Of a stretch of DNA of 64,000 bases, positions 35,901 through 43,700 are shown one piece after another; positions within the stretch are counted from its first letter, which is position 1; each line of letters begins with the position of its first letter. The notes beneath the pieces were generated by a model that was not told the origin of the DNA, searched no databases, and was given only the letters and a program-made list of their open reading frames with translations. The position numbers and the translations under genes are program-made. This DNA is from CALGLS01 sp965222105. GTDB taxonomy: Bacteria > Bacteroidota > Bacteroidia > Chitinophagales > Saprospiraceae. Location: assembly GCA_965222105.1 (NCBI GenBank), contig CBDCTQ010000042.1:1-64000 (forward strand). Direction: 5' to 3'.

Positions 35901-36760
35901 TTGTTTTCAAATGTTTGTGCAAACACCGCTAACTCTGAAAATCGACTGCTGAAATCAAAAGCGATCGTCAGCATCCGCACCCCAAACACCGCAATGACAA
36001 AGGCGGCAGCCCCCTTGATCGGGTTGCCGGCGGCGATCATTCTTTTGGTAGTGGTATTGATGAAAAGGATCAACATAAAAAAGCCGAACAGATACAACCA
36101 CACCAACCGCAGTTGTTGCTTTTTATCAAAGACCGGTCCATCGGCTCCCAGATAACAAATGGCCTGCCCCCGCTTCGTCAGCACGGGAAATTCACTTTGT
36201 TGACTGGAAACAGTGATGTTATGTGGAATGTTTTTGTCGACCACAAAGCGGTCTTTCAGATAATCGCTTTTCAGCTTGTAGTCGTACTTGATGGGCATCA
36301 TGGCCACCAGGTTGTATTCCCCAAATGGTTGGCCGGAAACCGCCTGTTTTCGGAGCAGGTAATGACCGTTTTTGCCTTTCACGAAAGTGGTATGCCCTTC
36401 GCGGGTAAACTCCAGGATGGCATCGGGTGGAGGCGTGGCGTATTGGTTACTCCAAAAAATCAACTTGTCGTCGCGATAGATCAAGATGGTGTATGGCTCT
36501 TTGGCCAGCCGCTGCATGTATTCATAATCGTTCGACAACTGTTGGGGATCGGCATGCTTATCGGGTTCCAACAACCGGTGAATAAACGCCTTATTGTCAA
36601 AAAAACGGCGGACACTGGTCTCTTGCCGGTGCAATTCCTCTTCGATCTGGGTTTTGTATTTATCCAGTTTGGAAGAATGATTGAGACTGTAGTCGAAGCC
36701 AATAGCTGCAAGCAGACAACCAATGGTCAGTAATAGTGAGTATTTTTGTTGCTTTGTCAT
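32993..36760 (-). CDS. Very large polytopic sensor histidine kinase (NtrY-like)
   Basis: 1255 residues from the ATG at 36760; the longer frame from 36880 is rejected because a promoter lies in it. Layout: one N-terminal helix, an extracytoplasmic domain to about 215, a bundle of roughly eight helices to about 490, a second extracytoplasmic domain, two helices near 720-800, a third domain, a final helix, HAMP (ETITRPLVQIGNRMKQL), HisKA with AHEIKNPLTPMKLS (phospho-His near 1035), and an intact HATPase domain (NLIKNAIQAI, DNGTGIS, GTGLGLAI). The HisKA type matches NtrY. The likely partner is the NtrX-like regulator at 59580, but this is inference. Its size and repeated sensing regions are unusual. 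Confidence 0.85.
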   Translation of the reverse strand: MTKQQKYSLLLTIGCLLAAIGFDYSLNHSSKLDKYKTQIEEELHRQETSVRRFFDNKAFIHRLLEPDKHADPQQLSNDYEYMQRLAKEPYTILIYRDDKLIFWSNQYATPPPDAILEFTREGHTTFVKGKNGHYLLRKQAVSGQPFGEYNLVAMMPIKYDYKLKSDYLKDRFVVDKNIPHNITVSSQQSEFPVLTKRGQAICYLGADGPVFDKKQQLRLVWLYLFGFFMLILFINTTTKRMIAAGNPIKGAAAFVIAVFGVRMLTIAFDFSSRFSELAVFAQTFENNLISSSLGDLLINILLLLWVMFFFHKEFPGRSFGHLSAKAKFGLTYLSYISVLSGVLVLSWVFKSLIFNNNIQFDFSNTLSQSHSGNLAILGIILLLLALFLFSHKMMLAIANMALPRRKRFVALSLALLTMVPVLSFLNFMLPIVYLLLIASVFVLLFDLFIDSTSVSFSWLVIWLIILSAFPSILLFKYNAYQDRILRSGYAEQLANLRDQEAEKALRAFKEKLESDTRFKGKFPPHGFKIDRKDIERILEKYFYENNYLFYNYDYKINAFDKDTIPVFKDSDEDHSDFFKAFRKGIATNYGNLRLSVDPNSHHIDYLMSMVLDPLHAYDHPVHLILRFNRQRREQSKVYTELLVDQPFKNLPGLEKYDYAIYQNDVKIDGEGDSYPSRYELPKSPKPAHTISLEHEGRSEIVYASRRENIKVVVGKELEQYTAVVSFFSSIFGMLIVFIVLAAVINKFYNFLPESLRFSLFHQRPSLKNKIQFFSLSLIIASFLIIGIVTVWFFRNSNQEYHENRLDRKAESVLKDAEHELKLLATSDDSTFNYRKLIEPIAKIHRIDLNMYDLDGFLVASSEKDIFRQGVLEERISAPALFALSRLQHSESRQEDEHIGDLYYNAAYLALKEPGGAVVSYLGLPYYTKQRALRSDVFDFMSQLLNIYVFLLLIAGAIAIAVAETITRPLVQIGNRMKQLKLGKRNEPLEWSGKDEIGMLVAEFNKMMRELENNAVQLEQTAQEGAWREMAKQVAHEIKNPLTPMKLSIQYLQHAYHSNPDDIEPLLKRVANTLIEQIDNLASIAAEFSTFAKMPRAENQRTLLNSLVVSVFELFSNESSERMELVLNQPDESYHVFADKNHLMRVLNNLIKNAIQAIPDERKGLVNVSLYKSGEMVVVKVADNGTGISDDKKDKVFVPNFTTKNSGTGLGLAISKNIIESVNGRIWFDTVPNVGTEFYVELPLVEVNEMEESLME

Positions 36761-36828
36761 TCGACCAGAATGTAAATTTGACCGTAAACAGGATGGAAAA
36801 GCGCTGGTATTATTCGTTGGAGTAGATA

Positions 36829-36856
36829 CAAAAATAACCACAAAATTTAATCCAAA
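36829..36856 (-). promoter_or_regulatory. Promoter of the NtrY-like kinase gene
   Basis: On the minus strand TATTTTTG (36836-36829) matches TAnnTTTG, with TTTG at 36856-36853 upstream (16-base spacing, slightly short). The predicted start falls upstream of the ATG at 36760 and excludes the longer frame. Confidence 0.5.
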
Positions 36857-36983
36857 TCCAACGAAATGGAATAATAACAAAAATTTATGTGTTGGGCAAC
36901 GGTAGTTTTTCCCGGAAAGGGATTAAATGGGAACGGAATTATACGATTTTGCATTCTCATAGTTACATAACCCCCTGGTTTGC

Positions 36984-36991
36984 TATCTTTG
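36984..36991 (+). promoter_or_regulatory. -7 element of the RNase P RNA gene
   Basis: TATCTTTG, ten bases before the 5' strand of helix P1 (37001), the spacing expected if transcription begins at about 36997-37000. Confidence 0.7.
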
Positions 36992-37025
36992 TAAAACAGT
37001 ACCGCAAACAGGCCATCGCGGTTCC

Positions 37026-37046
37026 ATCCCGAACTAGCTTCGGGAT
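37026..37046. repeat. TCCCGA palindrome in an rnpB helix (first)
   Basis: ATCCCGAA, loop CTAGC, TTCGGGAT: an 8-bp perfect stem near the 5' end of rnpB, in the position of helix P3. Confidence 0.75.
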
Positions 37047-37107
37047 CGGGAATGAGGAAAGTCCGGACAATGCAGGGCACCGCACCATTTAACGAATGGG
37101 GTCGCGC

Positions 37108-37125
37108 TCCCGATAGCTATCGGGA
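37108..37125. repeat. TCCCGA palindrome in an rnpB helix (second)
   Basis: TCCCGATAGCTATCGGGA, a perfect 18-base palindrome. Sixteen of its bases recur in the spacer palindrome at 37521-37538. Confidence 0.8.
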
Positions 37126-37157
37126 CGGGGCACAGCAAGTGTTACAGAAAATAACCG

Positions 37158-37176
37158 TCCCGAACTTGCTTCGGGA
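37158..37176. repeat. TCCCGA palindrome in an rnpB helix (third)
   Basis: TCCCGAA, loop CTTGC, TTCGGGA. The same 7-bp stem occurs near many genes of the window. Confidence 0.75.
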
Positions 37177-37461
37177 TAAGGGTGAAAACGTGCGGTAAGA
37201 GCGCACGGCTGCGCAGGGCAACCTGGGCAGCGAATAAACCTTGCGGATTGAAATGCCATGTATACCCCGGTTTCGACAGAAGTAAGGTTGCCCGCTTTAC
37301 CGGGTTGGTTGCCTGCAACCAGTCCAGCCGGGGAGGGTAGGCAGATACACGCCGCTCAGCAATGACGGCGGTAGATAAATGATGGCCCTGTGGCAGTTGG
37401 CTTAGGTTGACTACACAGACAGAATCCGGCTTACCGTTTGCGGTGCTTTTTTCTTCTTTTA

Positions 37462-37595
37462 GTAAAGCTCAAAAAATAAATAGTCTTTTTGGTGTCTTTG
37501 AAAAAATCACAAATCGCTCACCCCGATAGCTATCGGGGTCGCTTATTTGTAATTTTTATCAAAGACAACGACAATTTATTTTTCGAGCGAGCCTT
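37462..37595. repeat. Long imperfect hairpin element R3, copy 1, with nested palindrome at its tip
   Basis: The arms GTAAAGCTC...GTCTTTG...ACAAATCGCT and ...ATTTGT...CAAAGAC...GAGCGAGCCTT pair along about 55 bases. The tip is the 18-base palindrome CCCCGATAGCTATCGGGG (37521-37538). A second copy at 60874-60996 has TTATCAA at the tip instead. The element lies directly after rnpB, and its promoter-distal end adjoins the leader of the next gene. Confidence 0.75.
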
Positions 37596-37614
37596 ATCCA
37601 CCCAACCCATCATT

Positions 37615-38844
37615 ATGAAATCCCTGCTTTGCTTCTTTTTGGTGATGGCCAGCGCCCTTTCGGGCAAATGCCAACCCGGCTGTACCGACCCGCAAGCCAC
37701 CAACTACGACCCGTCGGCCACCTCCAACGATGGCTCCTGTACCTACGCCGAAACAAATTATACGCTTTCGCAAATCACAGAGCTGCCCCAAATCATCGTA
37801 GAAAACTCCGGCCTGGTAATGACCACCCACGGACTATTTACCCACAACGATGCCGGCAACCCCAACGAAATATACCGCATCGACTCCATCAACGGAGCCG
37901 TCCTCCAAACCCTCCTGGTAGTAGGAGATAACGAAGACTGGGAAGATTTTGCCGAAAGTGAAACCCATATTTTCATAGGCGACTTCGGCAACAACGACGG
38001 CAACCGCACCGACCTGCGCATCTATAAAATTGATAAATCCGAACTGGGCAACAACATCGTCAACGCTCAACCCATCAATTTCACCTACGCCGACCAGATC
38101 GACTTCTCCGAAAACCACAACAACCACGACTACGACTGCGAAGCCTTCTTCTATCACGACGATAGCCTCCATCTCTTCACCAAAAACTGGGTTGACAACC
38201 AAACCCGCCACTACGTCATCCCCGCCGAACCCGGATTCTGGTCCGCTCCCGTGCGCCACTCCTTCAACGCCCAGGGGCTCCTCACCAGCGCCGACATCAA
38301 CTCCCAGGGCACCATCCTCCTGCTGGGATACACCCCGGCCGGCTTCAACTACATGTGGCTCCTGTTCGACTATCCCGGCAACGAATTCTTCCAGGGCAAC
38401 AAACGCAAAATAATGCTGGGAACCGCCCTGACCAACAGCCAGACCGAAGGCCTCGCCTTCAAAGACCTGCATACCGGCTACATCTCCTCCGAACAGTTCG
38501 ACCTGGGATCGACAGAGCTGCCGCCCAAACTCCTGGGCTTCAACATCGAGCAATGGGTGGAAAACCCCGTTTCTGACCGCGAACCTGCCACTTTCCAACC
38601 TTTGAACATTTACCCCAACCCGTTCTCCAGCCATGTGACCATCCGGTTTCCCGAAAGGTGGACGACCGGGGCTTGCGTTGTACAATTGTTTGATGCAAAA
38701 GGCCATCGGCTGTGGTCTCAAAATATAACCAAACCGGTGGACACACTTGTCTTAGACCAGTTTCCGGGATTGGCCAGTGGCGTTTATTCAATCCAGGTCA
38801 CTGGCGACGGATTTCACTTTCGTGAAAAACTGGTGAAACTTTGA
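37615..38844 (+). CDS. Secreted protein with T9SS type A sorting domain
   Basis: 409 residues from the ATG at 37615, chosen for its signal peptide (KSLLCFFLVMASALSG). After it comes a CTDPQATNYDPSATSNDGSC unit, a cysteine-bounded Asp/Asn-rich repeat frequent in Bacteroidota surface proteins. The middle (residues 55-320) looks like a beta-propeller-like domain with DNEDWEDFAE, FIGDFGNNDGNRTDLRIYKI and YDCEAFFYHDDSLHLFTKNW, consistent with a phytase/esterase-like fold; function is not clear. The C-terminus (NIYPNPFSSHVTIRFP, LASGVYSIQV, EKLVKL) is a T9SS sorting domain, so PorU would process it. Confidence 0.8.
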   Translation: MKSLLCFFLVMASALSGKCQPGCTDPQATNYDPSATSNDGSCTYAETNYTLSQITELPQIIVENSGLVMTTHGLFTHNDAGNPNEIYRIDSINGAVLQTLLVVGDNEDWEDFAESETHIFIGDFGNNDGNRTDLRIYKIDKSELGNNIVNAQPINFTYADQIDFSENHNNHDYDCEAFFYHDDSLHLFTKNWVDNQTRHYVIPAEPGFWSAPVRHSFNAQGLLTSADINSQGTILLLGYTPAGFNYMWLLFDYPGNEFFQGNKRKIMLGTALTNSQTEGLAFKDLHTGYISSEQFDLGSTELPPKLLGFNIEQWVENPVSDREPATFQPLNIYPNPFSSHVTIRFPERWTTGACVVQLFDAKGHRLWSQNITKPVDTLVLDQFPGLASGVYSIQVTGDGFHFREKLVKL

Positions 38845-38995
38845 TGGGTTGTATAACGGGGTCATTTTTCGATGCCCCATTGTTTTAAGTGGTTGATTTT
38901 CCGTTAGTGAAGCCTGTCCCGATCCCGATGGCTGTCAACGGGCCACATTGTCTGAACCGGGATGAATGGGATTTTGGGGATTTATGGGATCATAG

Positions 38996-39209
38996 AATTG
39001 AACTGAGTGTGTGACAAACCTGTCTGGCCGCCAGGCGAGAATCGCTGCGAGTTATTACCACAAAGGCACAGAGACACAAAGATTCACAGAGAAAATCTCT
39101 GTGTAACTCTGTGTCCCTGACTGCCGTCAGGCAGGTTAGAGTCTCTGTGGTGAGAGGCTCCGCTAACTTGGCTGCCGCCAGGCAGGTACGTCACGCACTC
39201 AATTGAACT
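38996..39209. repeat. MITE-like palindromic element R1, copy 2, with flanking direct repeats
   Basis: The element runs from 39005 to 39200 and is flanked by AATTGAACT at 38996-39004 and 39201-39209. Ends are GAGTGTGTGAC and GTCACGCACTC. The central palindrome CACAGAGAAAATCTCTGTG and the CTGACTGCCGTCAG segment are shared with copy 1 in the same orientation. Confidence 0.8.
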
Positions 39210-39304
39210 CGAGTACAAAGCCTAAAAACCTCATCCATCCAACATACGGCAAAGCTGGCGCCCGGTCTCCTGACCGGCGCTCTGTGCGTGCAGTTTCCAA
39301 CAAC

Positions 39305-39344
39305 AAAAAAGAGCAGACTGCATATATACAACCTGCTCTTTTTC
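39305..39344. terminator. Bidirectional terminator between the T9SS cargo gene and porV
   Basis: AAAAAAGAGCAG and CTGCTCTTTTT flank a 16-base loop. Both strands end in a T-run, fitting the convergent genes on either side. Confidence 0.8.
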
Positions 39345-39366
39345 CATTTGCCGATAAGGCTTCTCA

Positions 39367-40599
39367 CTAATTCTGTTGATCCTCGTATTCCAGAGCGCCA
39401 AAGTCGAACAGCAGTGTAAATCTCAGGGTATTATCAAGCGGATTGCGCTGTTGGGTGGTGGGTACCAGGTAAGAGAAATTGAGACCAAAGATATTGTATT
39501 TCAATCCCAGCCCTACGGTGAAGTATTTGCGGTTGCCCTTGGATGCATGTTCGGAGTAGTAGCCCGCTCTGACGGCAAACTGCTGATCGTACCAGTATTC
39601 CAGTCCGATGGAGTACATCAACTCGCGCATCTCTTCGGAAAAACCACCCGGAGCATCGCCAAAAGAGCTAAGCACGCCGCTGAACATGGATTTTTCTTTG
39701 TAGTCGAAAATATCGTTATCATCCTCATCACATTCGCTTTCAGTACCTATGCAGGGAGTGGGTACCAGTAGTTTGTTGATGTCCAGGGCAATGGTAAAGG
39801 CGTTGAACTCGTCGAAATTCATATCCCAGGCGGCACCTAATCCCAGATTGGTGGGGATATAGTCTTTATTGATCGACTTGGTATAAGATATCTTGGTGCC
39901 CAGGTTGGAAATGGCCAGCCCCAGGGTGAGGTCCGACTCTTTATCATTCATTTTAATACCCGTTTTGTAGGTCAATGAAAAATCGGCAGCCCCGGCAATA
40001 CCGGGTGTGATGTCGACATCGCCTACCGTTTGGCCGGCAGCCAGGTTGGAAAAAATGAATTTAGGAGCGACAGCTACCGAAAATTTGGGTGATAACTTAC
40101 GGGCATAAGCCAGGGTCACCTCAAACTCATTGGGTCTTCCTTCTCCCAGATCCGCCCCCTGCTCATCAGTAAAATTGATGGTACCCAGGGAAAAGTAACG
40201 CAAAGAGAGTCCCACGGTTTGTAATTCGTCAATTTGCTTATATCCCGAAAGGTAAGCCATATACACATCGGGAATGCCCAGGGCGCGGAGCCAGGGCGTA
40301 TAAGTAGCAGCAATACTGAGGTCTTTATTGACGAAAGCCAGTTTGGAGGCATTGTGATGCATCGAATTGGCGTCGGGAGAAATGGCAATCCCCACATCCC
40401 CCATCGCTCCGGAGCGCGCATTGGGCACAATCCGCAAAAAGGGAACGGCGGTGACGATGGTGTTGACACAGGGTCCTCCATTTGCATTTTCCCATTCTCC
40501 GGTGGATTGGTTGAAGGTACATCCGTTAAACTGCCCAAAAGCTGGAAAAGCCAGGCCAGTCAGTAAAAGGATAAAAAGTAAATTTGTTAAATTTTTCAT
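39367..40599 (-). CDS. porV: T9SS outer-membrane shuttle protein PorV (LptO)
   Basis: 410 residues. Signal peptide 1-22 (NLLFILLLTGLAFPAFG), then a FadL-like beta-barrel. Family marks: FLRIVPNARSGAMGDVGIAISPDANSMHHN near residues 53-82, the YTPWLRALGIPDVYMAYLSGY block, and a terminal strand (RFTLLFDFGALEY). PorV binds cargo sorting domains as they leave the translocon and brings them to the PorU sortase. It lies 171 bases downstream of porU on the same strand, with its own promoter. Confidence 0.92.
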   Translation of the reverse strand: MKNLTNLLFILLLTGLAFPAFGQFNGCTFNQSTGEWENANGGPCVNTIVTAVPFLRIVPNARSGAMGDVGIAISPDANSMHHNASKLAFVNKDLSIAATYTPWLRALGIPDVYMAYLSGYKQIDELQTVGLSLRYFSLGTINFTDEQGADLGEGRPNEFEVTLAYARKLSPKFSVAVAPKFIFSNLAAGQTVGDVDITPGIAGAADFSLTYKTGIKMNDKESDLTLGLAISNLGTKISYTKSINKDYIPTNLGLGAAWDMNFDEFNAFTIALDINKLLVPTPCIGTESECDEDDNDIFDYKEKSMFSGVLSSFGDAPGGFSEEMRELMYSIGLEYWYDQQFAVRAGYYSEHASKGNRKYFTVGLGLKYNIFGLNFSYLVPTTQQRNPLDNTLRFTLLFDFGALEYEDQQN

Positions 40600-40632
40600 G
40601 TCGAATTATAGGATCTTTTTCAAAAATGTTCG

Positions 40633-40664
40633 CAAATATACGCTTTGTAACGGCTTTGTTCAAA
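40633..40664 (-). promoter_or_regulatory. Promoter of porV
   Basis: Minus strand: TTTG at 40664-40661 and TATATTTG at 40640-40633, 20 bases apart, an almost ideal Bacteroidota promoter. The leader before porV is about 30 nt, so porV can be transcribed without porU. Confidence 0.75.
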
Positions 40665-40770
40665 CGGCTTTCGCCAGGACATCTATATAATGTTAATAAC
40701 GCCTGTTTATTTTGCAAATACCGCACCTTAAATTGGTTAATACCAGCAATAGTGTACGCTGGTACGACAA

Positions 40771-43700
40771 TTACTTGAGAATCACCAGCTTTTCAAAGTC
40801 GCTTTCGCCTCGTGTTTGGCCACTTGGATCGGAAAGGGAGTTGACTTTCACTTTGTAGACGTATACCCCTTTTGCGAGTTGGTCGCCGTAGTCGTCTCGG
40901 CCGTCCCACTTGATGTCCGTCACGCGGTAGCCGTTGGCATCGATTTGGGTGTGGATGGTTTTGGCCAATTTTCCGGAAACGGTGAATATCTGCACCTGTA
41001 CATCGAGGGTTTGTCCGGCCATGTTGTGTTCAAATTGAAAATTGGTGCAGGTGGTGAAGGGATTCGGGTAATTGAGTACATGATCGAGGGCGGCCTCTTC
41101 ACCGTTGGCTACGACAAAATCCGTAAAGCCGTCGGCCGAGTTATTGGCCACATCCCAGGCGGTGACTTTGATCTGATGATGCCCTTCAGCTATGTTGAAA
41201 AGGGGGTATCGAACGGTTCCTTTGGTGTGGTCGTCGATCTCGGCTTCGTAAAAATCGTTGAGGATATAGGTGTTTTGGGTATTTTGGTCGAGTATGCCGG
41301 TCAGGTCGTGACCGATGCTGTTGCCCACCACGTTGATGCCGTGATCGTCCGACAGCTTTACCAGCAAGGTGGGGTTGGGATCGGTCAGGCCACCGCTTAC
41401 AAATTCTTCGGTGTTCATAAATACTTCCACCAGTGGTCCTTTATCATCCTGGATGCCGTTGGGGTCGGTGCCGCCGATGACGATGCCGTCGTAGTATCCA
41501 CGGGCATCCACCTGGGTACCATTTTCGGCGTAGTAGCTGATCTTGCCTTTATCGTAAGCGTAGTTGATGTCTTTGGGTACTACAAAAGTAAAGCTGAAAA
41601 CACCATTGGTGACCGTAGCCCGCCCTTTGAAAATGATGTTTCGCTGGAGCTGAAAATCGAAAGTTGGCCGACTGCCTGCATCCTGCCCCAGTGTGGTGAC
41701 GGTAACCTTTTTATCGTAAATGGTAGGATAAACAATGCCATTGAAATCGGTGAGAACGCTGCCATTGTTATCAGCTACAACGCCTTCGATGGTAACTGTT
41801 TGCAGGGCCCGGATGGTATCGGTCAAGCCACTGCCCACAGGGTTTCCATTGACGGAGGTGGTCAGCACATTCAGTTCGGGGATGGCGAGGTGTTGGGAGG
41901 GGTCACCCAGCATGATGAACTTCCGGGAGTTTTCGGTGGAGCAGTTCTGGCATTGGTTCTTAGCTACGCGGAGGATCTCTCCCATGCTGGGCCGGTAACT
42001 GTTGGTGATGTCGAGCAGGGTATCGAAAACGGCGATGTTCAATTCGCGGTTGCTGTTGGTGAATACGGCCCGCGTGGTTGTAAACAGAGCGATGGCCCCT
42101 CCATTTGGGTTGAGAAATACCTGCTCGCCGGCAGAGGTGAAAGTGGCTTCGTCGTATCCCGCAAAAGAGCAGGTGGCTGTGACCAGCAGGGGCATATGGT
42201 CAAAATTGTTCCAACTGGCGATGTCGGCGTTGGTCAATACCCGCTCCTGCGCCCAGCCCTTGCCTCCGCCATGCCCCATATAACTCATCACGAGCAACCC
42301 CTTGAACATATCGCGATTGATGGCTTCCTGTACTTCGGGGTAGCGTGCTCCACCAGAGGTTGGTACTTGTTGGAAGGCGTCGAAATAGATCTTACCGACA
42401 TTGACGATCGGGTGTTCTCCCTCTACCCGGTTGGAAACGATGTCGGAATCGGTGATGTGGCGGTTGGAGTCTTCATCGTCGGCGATGTAGGACACGCGGT
42501 TGCGCCAGTCGCCCAACACGTCTTTCGAAGTATCGTAGTGGATGATCTTGTTGACAACGGCATTGGCTTCTTCCAGACTCCTTACGGGAAATCTTCCCAC
42601 GGCGATATCCATCAGTCCGCTGTTGATATTGCCTCCATCGTCGTCGGTCAACAGGGAGAAATAGTCGTCAGTGGGAAAAGAGCTGATGGGATTGAGGGAG
42701 TTGCGGGTTTCGTATACCGGAATAAAGTCTTTGCCGGTGCCGTAAATATTTCTTGCATCAAAGCTGCCATCGCCCAGGAGGAGGAGGTGTTTGAACTGAT
42801 CGCTTCTGGTGAAAAGCATGTGGGCAAAGTCGCGGATGGCCGTGGGGTCTTTGGCACCGGAAGAAAATTCGTTGAACAGTTTATCGATGTCCACCAATTC
42901 GATGGTCAGGTCGCTGTAGTCCGCCCGGTGTTGAGCCAGTAGTTGTGCTGCGGACAAAAATTCTGAATAGTATACAATGACCATATCGACGTTGTTGATG
43001 CCGTGGTAGTTTTGGTTTTCCAGTTTTTCGCCGATCACAACGGGGCTCGGAAAACTATTACTAGGGTTGAAAGCGACGAATGTCTTCAGCTCATCGGAAG
43101 CGGCTCCAAAACGGAGGGTATTTCCCGAAAGGTTGGCGCCGGTGATGGCCTTAGCTGCCAGGGGGTTGGTGATGTCCCATATTTGCGTGGAGGCGTTGGC
43201 CCCCCCAATTTCGTATTTGGTGGAGGGGTGGTCGAGTGATCGCAGGTCCCTGAAGATCACTTGTCCGCCGACAAGCTGAAGCGATCGCCGTGCATTGAGT
43301 TGGATGTAGTCGAGCCAGGCGGTATTGGTGCCGTCGCCGACGGAGGGGTATTCGATGGCCACGCTGAGCGTTGATTGAGTGGGTTGGAAGTTGTGGGTCA
43401 TCACAGCGGCTTTGGCATAGGTGCCTTCGGGGTTGGAGGTGTTGACGTTGCCCATTTGGCCGCTGATGTAGGTTTGCCCGCTTACCATCACTTTGTAGGT
43501 CGAAGAGTTGGCCCCGCGAGCCACCATGCTTACTTTTATGTTGGACGGTTCGTTGGTCAGCAGGCCGGGGAGGTCAAAATCGTAATTACGGGTTCGCAAT
43601 GGGTTAAAAGCATCGCCCCACCACATCTGGCCGGAGCCCTGGGAGTTGGGCGATTCAAAGAGGAGGTTGTATCGTTCGTCTTCCAGGCGGATGAGGTCGG

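Larger units (their letters stand above)
36998..37455 (+). ncRNA. rnpB: RNase P RNA (bacterial class A)
   Basis: The catalytic RNA that matures tRNA 5' ends. Helix P1 is ACCGCAAAC (37001-37009) with GTTTGCGGT (37436-37444). The universally conserved GAGGAAAGTCCGGAC segment begins at about 37056, the GGTGAAAACGTGCGGTAAGAGCGCAC core at 37181, and the ACAGACAGAATCCGGCTTAC 3' core at about 37416. A T-rich run after P1 (CTTTTTTCTTCTTTT) probably serves as terminator. Three peripheral helices are made of TCCCGA...TCGGGA palindromes like those in nearby spacers. Ends are estimated to within a few bases. Confidence 0.95.
38845..39366. other. Intergenic region with repeats and a terminator
   Basis: 522 bases between convergent genes. 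It holds a partial palindromic segment at 38910-38945, the R1 copy at 39005-39200, and a bidirectional terminator at 39305-39344. No gene is seen. Confidence 0.6.

Noticed and set aside
36761..36880. Longer N-terminus of the NtrY-like kinase
   Set aside because: A promoter-like TATTTTTG lies within it on the coding strand, and the ATG at 36760 gives a normal first helix.
37489..37614. Start of the T9SS cargo gene at an upstream in-frame codon
   Set aside because: The extra 42 residues would be encoded by the R3 repeat and would bury the signal peptide.
37834..38721. 295-codon minus-strand frame opposite the T9SS cargo gene
   Set aside because: It encodes Val/Gly/Glu-rich nonsense and overlaps a gene with a signal peptide and sorting domain on the other strand.
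40816..42942. 708-codon open frame on the plus strand opposite porU
   Set aside because: It lies fully antisense to a well-supported porU and reads as low-information shadow sequence; long antisense frames are common in GC-rich third-position genes.
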